Origin: Desulfobacterales bacterium
GTDB lineage: Bacteria > Desulfobacterota > Desulfobacteria > Desulfobacterales > JAHDSC01
Assembly (NCBI GenBank): GCA_018432925.1
Contig: JAHDSC010000088.1
Location: 1 to 47,556 of the forward strand
Reading direction: 5' to 3'
Length of the DNA: 47,556 nucleotides
In this document: positions 1 through 9,336 of the stretch, piece after piece
Numbering within the stretch: position 1 is the stretch's first letter
How the letters are laid out: each line of letters begins with the position of its first letter
Notes under the pieces: generated by a model
The model's database searches: none
The model's input: the letters and a program-made list of their open reading frames with translations, nothing else
Told to the model about the DNA's origin: nothing
Position numbers and translations under genes: made by a program

Positions 1-432
1 ATCGTATCCACACATCCACGAACAAGAAAACGCATGGAAAGCGCTGGTCTTGGAAATTTTGACCATCGCATCCACTTTTTAAAACCACTTGGATTTTTCG
101 ATTATATAAAGCTGCAGATGAAAGCATACTGTACCGTATCCGATAGCGGTACAATCACGGAGGAGTCATCCATCTTGAACTTTCCCGCTGTAACAATAAG
201 GCAGGCGCACGAACGTCCGGAAGGAATGGATGAGGGAACGTTGATCATGTGCGGACTCCGTAAAGAAAGCGTTCTTGAATCTATCGACTTGGTTCGGTTA
301 CATTTTAACGAGGGCATACGCCCCTTCCGCATTGTTCAGGATTATGATGTGGACAATGTGTCAAAGAAGGTCATGCGTATTATTATGAGTTACACGAACT
401 ATGTCAACCGGACTGTTTGGCATAAATCATAA
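1..432 (+). CDS. UDP-N-acetylhexosamine 2-epimerase, C-terminal part (WbjD/FnlC-like)
   Basis: The reading frame is open from the first base, so the gene starts outside the window and about 143 residues are visible. The fragment opens with the STHPRTRKR stretch typical of non-hydrolysing UDP-GlcNAc 2-epimerases. It then carries SDSGTITEESS, which binds the UDP phosphates, followed by FPAVTIRQAHERPEGMDEG. That second segment is closer, from memory, to the WbjD/FnlC/Cap5G branch that makes UDP-N-acetyl-L-fucosamine than to WecB. The enzyme would be cytosolic and act in O-antigen or capsule sugar synthesis. The next gene is a WbuB-like glycosyltransferase, which fits FucNAc synthesis and transfer. 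The family is secure; the exact substrate is inferred. Confidence 0.88.
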   Translation: MVSTHPRTRKRMESAGLGNFDHRIHFLKPLGFFDYIKLQMKAYCTVSDSGTITEESSILNFPAVTIRQAHERPEGMDEGTLIMCGLRKESVLESIDLVRLHFNEGIRPFRIVQDYDVDNVSKKVMRIIMSYTNYVNRTVWHKS

Positions 433-452
433 CAATTTCAGTTGGCTGATTG

Positions 453-1649
453 ATGCGCATACGAATTTTACTATTGGTTGTTTACTACCTGCCGAGTACC
501 AGTTCGGCAGCGAAACTCATCCATGATCTTGCCGTGGAATTTTCGGACAGGGGACACGATGTTACTGTTCTTGCGCCTGATCATAACACGCGATTGGACC
601 TTCAATGCGATTATGATGACAAAGTGCGTGTTGTCAGGGTTAAAACCGGTGAAATAAAAAATGTATCCAGGATTCTGCGTGCCTATCGAGAAATTTCTCT
701 ATCCAGGATTATTTGGAATAAGGCAAAAAGCTTTTTCAATGAAAATCAATTTGATCTCATTGTTTATTACTCACCGACCATTTTTTTTGGTTCTCTTGTC
801 AAACGTCTGAAGCATCGATTCGATTGTCCGTCTTATCTCGTCCTCCGCGATATTTTTCCCCAGTGGGCTGTCGATGCCGGAATTCTGTCTGAAGGATTGT
901 TTTATCGTGTTTTAAAACATTATGAAAAAATTAATTATGATGCTGCCGACATCATTGGCATTGAATCACCGGCAAACAAAGAATATTTTTCTAAGCGGAG
1001 GCTGGACGGAAAATATTGCCTTGAGGTACTTTACAATTGGATGTCTCTCAATGAACGCTGCAATTCTTCCCTGTATTTTCGAAAGACACTTGGTTTGGAA
1101 GGCAAAGTGGTGTTCTTTTACGGTGGCAACATTGGAATTGCCCAGGATATGGATAATCTCATAAGATTAGCCACGCACATGAAAAATAAGCCCGAAGCAT
1201 ATTTTCTTATTGTTGGTGAAGGAAGTGAGGTAGCCCGGCTGAAGAAAGAGGTTCAAAATATTGGCCTGAATAATTTTAGTATTCAGCCGCCGGTCAGTCA
1301 GGAAGCGTATATGGGAATGCTTGCCGACATCGACGTCGGTCTGATTACCCTGGAACGCAATCTGAAAACACAAAATTATCCGGGGAAAATGTTGGGCTAC
1401 ATGTATCATGCCAAGCCTATTCTGGCCAGCATCAATCCAGGGAACGATCTCCGCGATATTCTGGTGACACATAACGCTGGATTGGTGTGTTACAATGGCG
1501 AGGATGAAGTTTTTTACAGGCAGGCGATTCAATTGATTGAAAACCCTGATTTACGGGTGCGTATGGGAAGGAATGGAAGGGCTTTGCTGGAAAATACATT
1601 TTCAGTAGCCTCTGCAGCCTCACAAATCCTGTCACATTTTTCGAATTGA
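453..1649 (+). CDS. family 4 glycosyltransferase, WbuB-like
   Basis: A 398-residue GT-B glycosyltransferase. The N-terminus has the acceptor-side Rossmann fold (residues 2-25, hydrophobic strand then YYLPSTSSAAKL). The C-terminal half has the donor fold with VVFFYGGNIGIAQDMDNL, FLIVGEGSEV and YPGKMLGYMYHAKPILA. The GGNIG and KMLGYM signatures match WbuB/WcaI-type enzymes that move a sugar from a nucleotide donor onto a lipid-linked acceptor at the inner membrane. ATG at 453 is preferred to the TTG at 450, although neither has a good ribosome site. It follows the epimerase by 20 nt, so the two are probably cotranscribed. Specificity for L-FucNAc is inferred from the neighbours only. Confidence 0.85.
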   Translation: MRIRILLLVVYYLPSTSSAAKLIHDLAVEFSDRGHDVTVLAPDHNTRLDLQCDYDDKVRVVRVKTGEIKNVSRILRAYREISLSRIIWNKAKSFFNENQFDLIVYYSPTIFFGSLVKRLKHRFDCPSYLVLRDIFPQWAVDAGILSEGLFYRVLKHYEKINYDAADIIGIESPANKEYFSKRRLDGKYCLEVLYNWMSLNERCNSSLYFRKTLGLEGKVVFFYGGNIGIAQDMDNLIRLATHMKNKPEAYFLIVGEGSEVARLKKEVQNIGLNNFSIQPPVSQEAYMGMLADIDVGLITLERNLKTQNYPGKMLGYMYHAKPILASINPGNDLRDILVTHNAGLVCYNGEDEVFYRQAIQLIENPDLRVRMGRNGRALLENTFSVASAASQILSHFSN

Positions 1650-1680
1650 TTTGGTTTGAACATGTCTAAATTAAATTCTT

Positions 1681-2685
1681 ATGTCCATGTTTCCTAAGGT
1701 GTTAATAACAGGTGCCACCGGTGCCATCGGTCCACGTGTTGTATCTGCGATGCATCATGCAGGGTATCGGATTCGTTCTTTTTCTGTCGATGAACCTCCA
1801 TCCGGATTGTTTCCCACGCAAATAGAAGTTGTTGTCGGTGATATCACGGACCATAAGGCTGTCCAATCGGCCATGGAGGGCGTGGATGCCATCGTTCACC
1901 TTGCGGCTCTCCTGCATATCGTCAATCCGCCGCCCGAATTGCGGGGAAAATACGAACATGTCAATATCGATGGCACGAAAACGGTGGTCGAAGCTTCGCT
2001 CAATGCTGGTGTCCGGCGCGTTGTCTTGTTCAGTACCATTGCCGTGTACGGAAATGCAGACGGCAAGGTTCTCAATGAGACATCGCCAACCCGTCCGGAA
2101 ACAGATTACGCCCGGACAAAACTTGTCGCCGAACAGATTGTCTTGAATGCGAAAGGTCCTGATGGAAAACCATTGGGTGTCGTATTGCGACTGGGTGCGG
2201 TTTATGGTTCCCGCATCAAGGGAAATTACGAACGTCTGATACGGGCCTTGGCCCGTAACCGCTTTATCCCTGTTGGAAGAGGGCTCAATCGGCGGACCTT
2301 GATTTACGAAAAGGACGTCGGCCGTGCGGCTGCGCTGGCGGTTTCTCATCCTTCTGCGACAGGCCGGGTCTTCAATGTTACAGATGGGAAATTTCATACG
2401 CTGAATGAAATCATCGAGTCTATTTGCTCTGCTATGGGTCGCAAACCGCCGCGATGGTTTCTGCCCGTAGGGCCGACCCGCTCATTAATCGGTTTAATCG
2501 AAAAAGGAAGCCGGGCTCTTCGTTTAAAACCCTTAGTTACCAGGGGAATGATTGACAAATATACCGAAGATATCGCAGTTGAGGGGAGGCTCATTCAAAA
2601 TGAACTGGGTTTTGTTCCCCGTTATGAGTTAGAAACAGGGTGGGGAGAGACGATTGAAGAGATGCGGAAAGGTGGAGGAATTTGA
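1681..2685 (+). CDS. NAD-dependent sugar-nucleotide epimerase/dehydratase (extended SDR)
   Basis: A 334-residue extended short-chain dehydrogenase. The NAD-binding GATGAIG motif is at residues 11-17, DITDH and HLAALLH follow, and the catalytic YxxxK appears as YARTK near residue 141. Such proteins epimerise, dehydrate or reduce UDP-hexoses. Similar genes (WbpV/WbjF-like) sit just before a priming transferase in Pseudomonas O-antigen loci, and here too the next gene is a sugar-1-phosphate transferase with an overlapping start. Cotranscription with both neighbours is likely. The substrate cannot be read from the sequence. Confidence 0.85.
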   Translation: MSMFPKVLITGATGAIGPRVVSAMHHAGYRIRSFSVDEPPSGLFPTQIEVVVGDITDHKAVQSAMEGVDAIVHLAALLHIVNPPPELRGKYEHVNIDGTKTVVEASLNAGVRRVVLFSTIAVYGNADGKVLNETSPTRPETDYARTKLVAEQIVLNAKGPDGKPLGVVLRLGAVYGSRIKGNYERLIRALARNRFIPVGRGLNRRTLIYEKDVGRAAALAVSHPSATGRVFNVTDGKFHTLNEIIESICSAMGRKPPRWFLPVGPTRSLIGLIEKGSRALRLKPLVTRGMIDKYTEDIAVEGRLIQNELGFVPRYELETGWGETIEEMRKGGGI

Positions 2686-3242
2686 AACGTCTTTTTGATT
2701 TCTGGCTTTCCCTGTGTTTCATGGCGATATTATGGTTTCCCATGGTTGTTATCGCTCTCGCCGTAAAGTTTTCCTCAGCAGGCCCGGTTCTGTATTGGTC
2801 GGACCGGGTGGGTATCAATAACCGGATATTCGGAATGCCCAAGTTTCGGACGATGATTTTAGATACTCCCGCCGTTGCAACCCATCTCATGAGGAATCCG
2901 GACGCATATCTTACACCGATCGGCTCTTTTTTGCGCAGGTTCAGTCTGGATGAACTGCCGCAATTATGGAGCATATTAAAAGGTGATATGAGTTTTGTGG
3001 GGCCGCGTCCGGCGCTGTATAATCAGGACGATCTGGTTGCACTCCGAACGGCAAAAGGGATCCATAAAATCATGCCCGGAATTACCGGTTGGGCACAGAT
3101 AAACGGGAGAGATGAATTGCCGATCCCTATAAAAGTCCAGTTTGATGAGTATTATCTGAACAACAGATCTTTTCTCTTTGATCTTGAGATATTATGGATG
3201 ACGTTTTTGAAGGTTGTGAGGCGGGAAGGGGTTGCTCATTGA
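2682..3242 (+). CDS. initiating phosphoglycosyl transferase (WcaJ/PglC family)
   Basis: A 186-residue monotopic phosphoglycosyl transferase that loads the first sugar phosphate onto undecaprenyl phosphate. One hydrophobic segment lies at residues 6-30. The catalytic domain follows with KFRTM, RRFSLDELPQLWSILKGDM, FVGPRPAL and PGITGWAQINGR. The length is that of the minimal PglC type, without the extra membrane helices of WcaJ/WbaP. The start is TTG, sharing bases with the TGA of the preceding gene (TTGA overlap), with GGTGGAGG just upstream, so translational coupling is likely. It closes the sugar cluster; no further sugar gene follows before the terminator near 3.6 kb. Confidence 0.9.
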   Translation: MKRLFDFWLSLCFMAILWFPMVVIALAVKFSSAGPVLYWSDRVGINNRIFGMPKFRTMILDTPAVATHLMRNPDAYLTPIGSFLRRFSLDELPQLWSILKGDMSFVGPRPALYNQDDLVALRTAKGIHKIMPGITGWAQINGRDELPIPIKVQFDEYYLNNRSFLFDLEILWMTFLKVVRREGVAH

Positions 3243-3584
3243 AAGAAAGAAAATCGACACAGGATTTGAATCTCGTAAATAGTTCAAGCCGCCTTAACAC
3301 AATCCTACTAACGTTACTTTAAAACCCAACTGAACATATACCTGCGCTTTCGGTTGATGATATGAATGATTCCGGTTTCCATTCTCCAGAAAGAGGGGAG
3401 GGGATTTGAGATTTCCGACGACATTGATTCCAGAAAAAAAACAGGATTTAAGGTTGTACGCCCCGTTTAAAGTCCTATGTCTTGTTACATTCGGTACATT
3501 TATATTTCATCAACAGCGCAGGGGAGAATAATGTGAGAAAAAGATTTTGAGTTGTAATTCATTCGACTTAAAATAGTCCGAAAA

Positions 3585-3631
3585 AATAAAAAAGCCGTAG
3601 CCATGGGTTATTCCTTGGCACGGCTTTTTTA
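3585..3631 (+). terminator. bidirectional rho-independent terminator
   Basis: AAAAAAGCCGT and its complement ACGGCTTTTTT (3620-3630) form the stem, with GCCA/TGGC continuing inward after a single bulged A. A U-run follows on one strand and the matching A-run precedes on the other, so it can stop transcription both ways. It sits 345 nt after the sugar-cluster stop codon. Confidence 0.8.
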
Positions 3632-3781
3632 TTTTTTAAATTTCGGGTGAGCTCAATTTTTATTTTCCATACAAGAGTGCAGGTTAAAAAATACTTAATG
3701 AATCTGAATAATTTGACGATATATTTAAAAAAATCTTTTTAATTTTCGACAGTTGTTTTTCACATGCGGAAGGGCTTTCTT

Positions 3782-3851
3782 AGAAATGGTTTCAAAACCT
3801 GCCCTCGTACTTAACTTCTATGCTGGAGCGAGGCCTTCAATCTTCAAAATA
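3782..3851 (+). repeat. dispersed intergenic repeat, copy 1
   Basis: Starts AGAAATGGTTTCAAAACCTG, continues CCCTCG, then GCGAGGC and TTCAATCTTCAAAAT. It aligns along its length with copies at 9175-9254 and 12505-12589. The CCTCG and CGAGG segments can pair into a hairpin. Confidence 0.6.
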
Positions 3852-3962
3852 CGAAATGCGTTTCTGAGGTTAAACGCTTCGTCACGCCATGATCTTAATC
3901 CTGATCGAACATTTCCAAGTCGCTGATAGAATCATAATTAAAAAGGCAAGGAGAGCAGCCAA

Positions 3963-5861
3963 ATGCAAAATATAATTAACCGATTTAGGATTTGGACGCT
4001 TTTCCTTATTCTGGTTGCAATTGCAGTTGATCTTTCCGCAGCGGAACTTGGTGAAATCGTTAAGATGCGGACGGCCTGGTCGGTTGATAGCGCGCGCCCG
4101 GGCGACCGGGTTGGACTGGCAATAATCCTTGATATTGCAAAAGGGTTTCACATAAGCCCCGATAAAAGCCAAATCGTCTCTGCCGGCGATCTGGTCCCCT
4201 ATTCGACGAGGGTAAAAATTGTTGAAGCTACCGAGACCGTGACCTTGGAATCGGTCGCCTTTCCACGGGCGCATTCGATAAAAACCGTTCCGGAAGGTGC
4301 GGATATATTGGCATACGAAGGGGAGACGATTTTACCCATTTGGATCAAGATAAAGGATCAAGTGAAACCGGGGCCGCTTGCATTGAAGCTGAAGGTGGAA
4401 TATCAGGCATGTAATACCGATGAAAATTATTGTTTATTACCGGATTCGGTAACGGCACAGGAAACGCTTACAGTCGTAGCGGCGGGCCAGCCCGTAACCG
4501 CTATCAATCAGGATCTGTTTGGAGGCGTTGACACGGAAAAAGCTGTGGCCGGTGGAAACATGATCCGTTTCGATGTCTTCGGATGGGTATTTTCACTTGA
4601 TGTCACCTCCCGGTTGGGAATCATTCTGCTTCTATGGACTGCGGCATTCGGCGGTTTTTTACTCAATTTTACCCCATGTGTTTTACCTGTAATCCCAATT
4701 AAAATTATCAGTTTATCAAAAGCGGCGGAAAACCGAGCCAATTGCATGGCCCTTGGATTGGCCATGTCGCTGGGAGTTGTCATCTTCTGGTTTGGGTTGG
4801 GTGCAGTAATTGCCGCAATCAGCGAATTCACAGCCATGAACCAGATGTTTCAGTATCCGACTTTCACGATTATAATCGGTATCATCATTGCATTCATGGC
4901 GGTTGGAATGAGTGGGCCTCTTATCGTTCACCTGCCGAATTTTCTTTACCGGTTGAATCCAAAAGAAGAAAGCTTCCATGGATCCTTCGGGTTGGGGATA
5001 ATGACGGCAATTTTGTCGACTCCTTGCACCGCTCCGTTTATGGGGGCGGCTGCAGCCTGGGCAGTCACTCAAAAACCCGCTATCACTCTTGCTGTCTTCA
5101 TTGCAATCGGTTTTGGAATGGCGGTTCCCTACCTGGTTCTTTCATCTTCACCGTCTCTTCTTGATAAAATGCCGAAAGCAGGTCCCGTCAGTGATTTGAT
5201 CAAAATAGTGATGAGTCTGTTCATGTTGGCAGCAGCCGCTTATTTCATCGGCATTGGGCTGAGTGCTCTTCTGGCGTCTCCCGTTGATCCCCCGAGCAAG
5301 GCTTATTGGTGGCCGGTTACGTTGTTCTGTGCTGCCGCCGGTTGCTGCCTATCATACCAAACCATGCGAATTACAGTCCGAAAAGGCGTACGCATTCTTT
5401 TTGGTGGCCTTGGAATGGTCGTATTCGGCTTGTCAATTTCAGGCGGCTTTTTTCTTAGCGACAGAGGACCAATTGATTGGGTTTATTATACTCCGAAACG
5501 ATTTGCGGAAGCCGTCAATCAAAATAAAATCGTTGTCATGGATTTCACGGCCGAATGGTGCCTGAATTGCAAAGCGCTTGAACATAGCGTACTTGGAAAT
5601 GACAAAATTGTCGATCTGCTGGCTTCCAAGGATGTGGTTCCCATCAAGGTCGATATAACGGGAAACAATCCGGCTGGAACGGCAAAGCTTAAAGAAGTCG
5701 GAAGGTTAACGATTCCCTTGCTGGTTGTATGGACGCCGGATGGGAAAGAGGTTTTCAAAAGCGATTTTTACACCGTTGATCAGGTTATTCAAGCAGTTCA
5801 CCGGGCGAAGAGAGAGCGACAATCGATTTGTTATAATCGTTTGAGCGCATCCAGCCAATGA
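3963..5861 (+). CDS. dsbD: thiol:disulfide interchange protein DsbD
   Basis: A 632-residue membrane reductase that carries electrons from cytosolic thioredoxin to periplasmic thiol proteins. A signal peptide (residues 1-27) leads into a periplasmic immunoglobulin-like domain (to about 190) with the YQACNTDENYCLLP motif. Eight or so membrane helices follow, containing the paired cysteines C239 (FTPCVLP) and C355 (STPCTAP). The C-terminal thioredoxin domain has the active site EWCLNC, C533 and C536. All three redox centres are therefore present and the length is normal. The start has GGCAAGGAGAG upstream. It stands alone, separated from its neighbours by terminator-like hairpins on both sides. 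Confidence 0.93.
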   Translation: MQNIINRFRIWTLFLILVAIAVDLSAAELGEIVKMRTAWSVDSARPGDRVGLAIILDIAKGFHISPDKSQIVSAGDLVPYSTRVKIVEATETVTLESVAFPRAHSIKTVPEGADILAYEGETILPIWIKIKDQVKPGPLALKLKVEYQACNTDENYCLLPDSVTAQETLTVVAAGQPVTAINQDLFGGVDTEKAVAGGNMIRFDVFGWVFSLDVTSRLGIILLLWTAAFGGFLLNFTPCVLPVIPIKIISLSKAAENRANCMALGLAMSLGVVIFWFGLGAVIAAISEFTAMNQMFQYPTFTIIIGIIIAFMAVGMSGPLIVHLPNFLYRLNPKEESFHGSFGLGIMTAILSTPCTAPFMGAAAAWAVTQKPAITLAVFIAIGFGMAVPYLVLSSSPSLLDKMPKAGPVSDLIKIVMSLFMLAAAAYFIGIGLSALLASPVDPPSKAYWWPVTLFCAAAGCCLSYQTMRITVRKGVRILFGGLGMVVFGLSISGGFFLSDRGPIDWVYYTPKRFAEAVNQNKIVVMDFTAEWCLNCKALEHSVLGNDKIVDLLASKDVVPIKVDITGNNPAGTAKLKEVGRLTIPLLVVWTPDGKEVFKSDFYTVDQVIQAVHRAKRERQSICYNRLSASSQ

Positions 5862-5959
5862 ATTTATGAATCTTCCGCGGAATACTCCCCCATTTATGGC
5901 GGTCATGAATGCGGTTCATGGAAAAGGGGGGATACAATCCCCCTCCAAGCCTTTTTTAG

Positions 5960-5999
5960 GACTCCCCGTCTTAAAAGGCGGGGAGTCTGGCTTTGTTTT
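5960..5999 (+). terminator. hairpin terminator after dsbD
   Basis: GACTCCCCG (5960-5968) pairs with CGGGGAGTC (5979-5987), followed by a T-rich run ending in TTTTT at 5996-6000. It lies between the convergent dsbD and Bax-inhibitor genes and is about 100 nt past the dsbD stop. Confidence 0.65.
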
Positions 6000-6091
6000 T
6001 CAGCTTACATATTCCCCAATAATGTCACGAAATCATTTCTCTTTCAGAAGGGAAAAAAACTCCTGTACCGCCATTGCGAAATCTTGAGGCT

Positions 6092-6793
6092 TTATTTCCT
6101 GTCCCCTAAAATTCTAAGCAACATAAGAAACAGGTTGATAAAATCCAGGTACAGCGAGAGTGCACCCAGGATGGATCCTTTTCGAATCGCCGATGCATCT
6201 AAATCCGAGGGTTGCGAAAGCGCCATTGTTTTGAGTTTTTGAGTGTCGTAAGCGGTCAAACCCACGAAAACGAAGATCCCGATGTAGCTGATGATCATGC
6301 TCATTCCGCCGCTGCGGATAAACATATTAACGACGGATGCAATGATAATTCCGATAAGTCCCATGAACATAAACCCTCCCAGCGAGGTCAGGTCGCGTTT
6401 CGTGGTCATACCGTATATACTGCATGCAACAAAGGTGGCAGCGCAGATAAAGAATGTTGAAGTGATCGATGAACTCGTATATATGAGAAAAACAGAGGAA
6501 AGAGTGGCCCCATTGAGTAAAGCGTAAAGAACAAAGAGGGCGGTTGCGGTTGAAGCCTGCATTTTTTGTACCCTTGCGCTTAGGATGAAAACGAGAGCGA
6601 GTTCACCGATGATCAGACCAAAAAATACCAGTTGATTTCCAAAAATCAGCTGTCTCATAAAATCGCTGTTGACTACATAAAACGCGACGAAACCGGTGAG
6701 TGCGAGCCCGAGGGCCATCCAGTTATAAACACTGCGAATGAATTCATTGACCAGAACCTGAGTGGTAGTTCTCTGAATGGGGATTGTATGCAT
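6092..6793 (-). CDS. Bax inhibitor-1 family membrane protein (YccA/YbhL type)
   Basis: About 233 residues with seven predicted hydrophobic helices. These include FVAFYVVNSDF, LVFFGLIIGELALVF, ATALFVLYALLNGATLSS and GIFVFVGLTAYDTQ. The last of these ends in the TAYDTQ signature of the BI-1 family, and the protein finishes with DFINLFLMLLRILG. Bacterial members are inner-membrane proteins linked to Ca2+ leak and FtsH control in some species; the role here is unknown. Two ATGs are adjacent. AGGAGG ends 2 nt from the first and 5 nt from the second, so the second (6793) is the better start. It is monocistronic and convergent with dsbD. Confidence 0.88.
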   Translation of the reverse strand: MHTIPIQRTTTQVLVNEFIRSVYNWMALGLALTGFVAFYVVNSDFMRQLIFGNQLVFFGLIIGELALVFILSARVQKMQASTATALFVLYALLNGATLSSVFLIYTSSSITSTFFICAATFVACSIYGMTTKRDLTSLGGFMFMGLIGIIIASVVNMFIRSGGMSMIISYIGIFVFVGLTAYDTQKLKTMALSQPSDLDASAIRKGSILGALSLYLDFINLFLMLLRILGDRK

Positions 6794-6881
6794 CATTACC
6801 TCCTGGAATTATTTTTTTATGGTAATATAACACAGTTGTGAGACATTTCAAGATCTTAAATGCTTTTTTAGCATAGAGTAC

Positions 6882-7184
6882 ATGGGAGACAAATACGGAT
6901 CGATTCAAGTTATGAAACCGGAACAAATATATCAAAATCTTAAAGACCTTGCAGAAAAATTAAGTATCCTGGTTTCTGAACAAAGTTTTCGTAATTCCGG
7001 ATTAAAGGTGAAAAGCGGATTGTGCAAGATCAAAGGCAAGAACATTTTCATAATGGATAAGAGCCTGCCGATTCCAGAAAAAAATGAAATCCTGGCATCC
7101 TGCCTAATAGAAATGCCCCATGAAGAAATATTTCTTCTTCCGGCGGTCCGAGAAATTCTGAATCGCTTAATAAACAAAAAGTGA
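6882..7184 (+). CDS. conserved-looking hypothetical protein
   Basis: A 100-residue soluble protein I do not recognise. It has an amphipathic N-terminal helix (IYQNLKDLAEKL), a beta-rich middle (VKSGLCKIKGKNIFIMDKSL) and a helical end (PAVREILNRLINKK). The amino-acid composition and codon use look like a real gene. An ATG at 6912 would give a 90-residue product; neither start has a clear ribosome site. It is divergent from the Bax-inhibitor gene across an 85-nt gap. Confidence 0.55.
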   Translation: MGDKYGSIQVMKPEQIYQNLKDLAEKLSILVSEQSFRNSGLKVKSGLCKIKGKNIFIMDKSLPIPEKNEILASCLIEMPHEEIFLLPAVREILNRLINKK

Positions 7185-7584
7185 TAGCGGCAACGTCTCT
7201 GAACGTCCAATTGAAATTCCCTTTGGTTCATCATAACGGCTGATCAAATAATGTGAAAATATGGGAAAGAGGAGATCGATATCGGCAATCCATGAGGTTA
7301 TACATTTAAGTTGACATAATATATCTTATCAGACTTTGCGAGTCAATGCGGGATAGACAAATAATTTGCCCGATCTTTTAACATTGAAACATTATGTCCC
7401 CCCCCAAAAAAAATTATTCTGCGCCATTCAAAAGCAAAAAGCTTGAAAGCCGTATCGGGTCGTGTTAATTTTAATTCGGCTTAAAATTAAAATGAAAATT
7501 ACGGCCATTAACAGCTTTGTATTCATATCGACCTTTTTGGGAAAACCATAAACTCCCACAATTTTTTTTCAGATCGTCTTTACT
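7185..7584. other. 400-nt gap upstream of xseA
   Basis: No gene. It contains an AT-rich perfect inverted repeat, TTAATTTTAA (7465-7474) and TTAAAATTAA (7481-7490), and a run of nine C followed by eight A near 7400. The palindrome could be a regulatory site for xseAB; nothing shows that it is. Confidence 0.4.
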
Positions 7585-8937
7585 GTGAATTTGAATAACG
7601 ATAATCCTCACCGACAGATCTACACCGTATCCGAATTAACCGACAGCATTAAACTATTGCTTGAAGAAAACTTTCCATTTATCTGGATATGTGGAGAAAT
7701 ATCTAATTTTAATGTTCCGGTATCCGGTCATTATTATTTTTCTCTTAAAGACGAAGAAGCCCAGATAAGTGCCGTAATGTTCCGGTCTCAAAATCGAAAT
7801 CTAAAATTTGTCCCCGAAGATGGAATGAATATCATCGGTCTTGGACGGGTTAGTGTGTATGGCCCGAGAGGCTCCTATCAAATCATATTTGAATATCTGG
7901 AGCCCCGAGGAATTGGGGCGATACAGGTGGCCTTTGAACAGCTTAAAAACAAACTTTCGGCAGAAGGGCTTTTCGAGGAAGATCATAAAAAACCGATACC
8001 GTTTTTACCTAAAAATATCAGTATCATAACCTCCCCTACCGGATCTGTCGTTCACGATATTTTAAAAATTATAGACCGCCGTTTTCCGAGCGTTCAAATT
8101 GAAATTATACCTGTAAAGGTTCAAGGGGAAGGTTCAAATAATGAGATCGTTGGAGGAATTGAACTGCTGAATACCCGTGGTGACGCAGACGTGGCAATTT
8201 TAGCCAGAGGCGGTGGTTCTATAGAGGACCTCCAGGCCTTCAACTCCGAAGAAGTTGCCAGAGCAATTTTTTCTTCCAGAATTCCAATTATTTCCGCAAT
8301 TGGACACGAAACGGATTTTACCATCGCAGACTTTGTTTCGGACCTTCGCGCACCGACTCCTTCCGCGGCCGCGGAATTGGTAGTCCCAATAAAGGATGAA
8401 CTCCGATATCGATGCAACGCACTTTCACGGAGTTTAACGTTCAATTGTTTAAAATACATTCAAAACGCTCGAAGGATCTGCGAAGAAATGTCAAGACGGC
8501 TGATCGATCCGAAGAAAAAAATTCAGGATTTGAGAATCCGGATCGATGACTTTACCGGACGACTGGTTCGAATATTTACAAGAACTTTGGAGCAAAGACG
8601 TGAACGTCTTGAATGGCGTATGAACCGACTTTCCGTAAACAGCCTTTTGATAAAGATAACAAACGCTAAAGATAAGGTTGAACGGGCTAGGCATAACTTA
8701 TTTATATTCTATCAAAAAATATTCGACAAAAATCGTTCCCTTTTCCGAGAGCAAAGCAGAGAGCTTCACGCATTGAACCCAGTTGCAATTCTTGCTCGCG
8801 GATATAGCATAACGAGAACCATACCGGATGCAAAAATCGTAAAAGATTCAGATACCGTAAACATTGATCAGAATCTTGAAGTTATTCTTGGAAAAGGTTT
8901 TTTAATCTGCCGGGTAAAAAGGAAGTCGACGGAATGA
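7585..8937 (+). CDS. xseA: exodeoxyribonuclease VII large subunit
   Basis: A 450-residue catalytic subunit that, with XseB, degrades single-stranded DNA. The N-terminal OB-fold has YTVSELTDSIK and WICGEISNF. The nuclease core has ITSPTGSVVHDI, the AILARGGGSIEDLQAFN motif and SAIGHETDFTIADFVSD. It continues RAPTPSAAAELV, then a long coiled coil (residues 265-385) and the C-terminal NPVAILARGYSIT. The length is normal. The GTG at 7585 is the most likely start. It overlaps xseB by ATGA, so the two subunits are translationally coupled. Confidence 0.95.
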   Translation: MNLNNDNPHRQIYTVSELTDSIKLLLEENFPFIWICGEISNFNVPVSGHYYFSLKDEEAQISAVMFRSQNRNLKFVPEDGMNIIGLGRVSVYGPRGSYQIIFEYLEPRGIGAIQVAFEQLKNKLSAEGLFEEDHKKPIPFLPKNISIITSPTGSVVHDILKIIDRRFPSVQIEIIPVKVQGEGSNNEIVGGIELLNTRGDADVAILARGGGSIEDLQAFNSEEVARAIFSSRIPIISAIGHETDFTIADFVSDLRAPTPSAAAELVVPIKDELRYRCNALSRSLTFNCLKYIQNARRICEEMSRRLIDPKKKIQDLRIRIDDFTGRLVRIFTRTLEQRRERLEWRMNRLSVNSLLIKITNAKDKVERARHNLFIFYQKIFDKNRSLFREQSRELHALNPVAILARGYSITRTIPDAKIVKDSDTVNIDQNLEVILGKGFLICRVKRKSTE

Positions 8938-9176
8938 AGGAAAAAACATTTGAACAGGCGATGAAGGAACTTGAGCAGATTGTTCAAGAGCTTGAAACCG
9001 GAGAAATGCCCCTTGAAAAAGCCATCAAAAAATTTGAAGAAGGTGTTCGGCTTTCAAAATTATGTTCAGAAAAATTAGATCAGACGGAAAAACGCATTAC
9101 CATTTTATTAAGGGACCAGGATGGAAAAGTCTTTGAAAAGCCTTTTCCCGATGAAAGCGGATCATTTAAGGATTAG
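8934..9176 (+). CDS. xseB: exodeoxyribonuclease VII small subunit
   Basis: An 80-residue helical subunit with the family signature TFEQAMKELEQIVQELETGE, followed by PLEKAIKKFEEGVRLSKLC. The ATG overlaps the xseA stop by 4 nt. In many related genomes ispA and dxs come next before tlyA; here the next 160 nt hold only a dispersed repeat, so those genes are elsewhere. Confidence 0.94.
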   Translation: MKEKTFEQAMKELEQIVQELETGEMPLEKAIKKFEEGVRLSKLCSEKLDQTEKRITILLRDQDGKVFEKPFPDESGSFKD

Positions 9177-9254
9177 AAGTAATTTCTAAACCTCCTCTCC
9201 GGCCCAATCTCAGCGTTGGGACAAGGTGTTCAATTCTCTAAATATTCTCAATAG
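9175..9254 (+). repeat. dispersed intergenic repeat, copy 2
   Basis: Begins at the xseB stop codon with AGAAGTAATTTCTAAACCTC, then CTCTCC, ACAAGGTGTTCAATTCTCTA and AATATTCTCAATA. It shares left and right halves with the copies at 3782 and 12505, but the internal hairpin arms are weaker. Confidence 0.55.
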
Positions 9255-9336
9255 ATGCCTATGAACTTCTTGCCCACCTGAATTTAAACCAGATTCAAGG
9301 CTTTGAAATCACTTTTCGTTTTTTTTCATTCATCTT

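Larger units (their letters stand above)
3243..3962. other. 720-nt non-coding gap
   Basis: No credible gene on either strand. It holds a bidirectional hairpin terminator at 3585-3631 and one copy of a dispersed repeat at 3782-3851. The stretch from 3660 to 3780 is AT-rich and may contain the dsbD promoter, but I see no convincing -35/-10 pair. Confidence 0.6.

Noticed and set aside
5866-6087. A 73-residue gene
   Set aside because: It runs through a terminator hairpin and has a non-protein-like composition.
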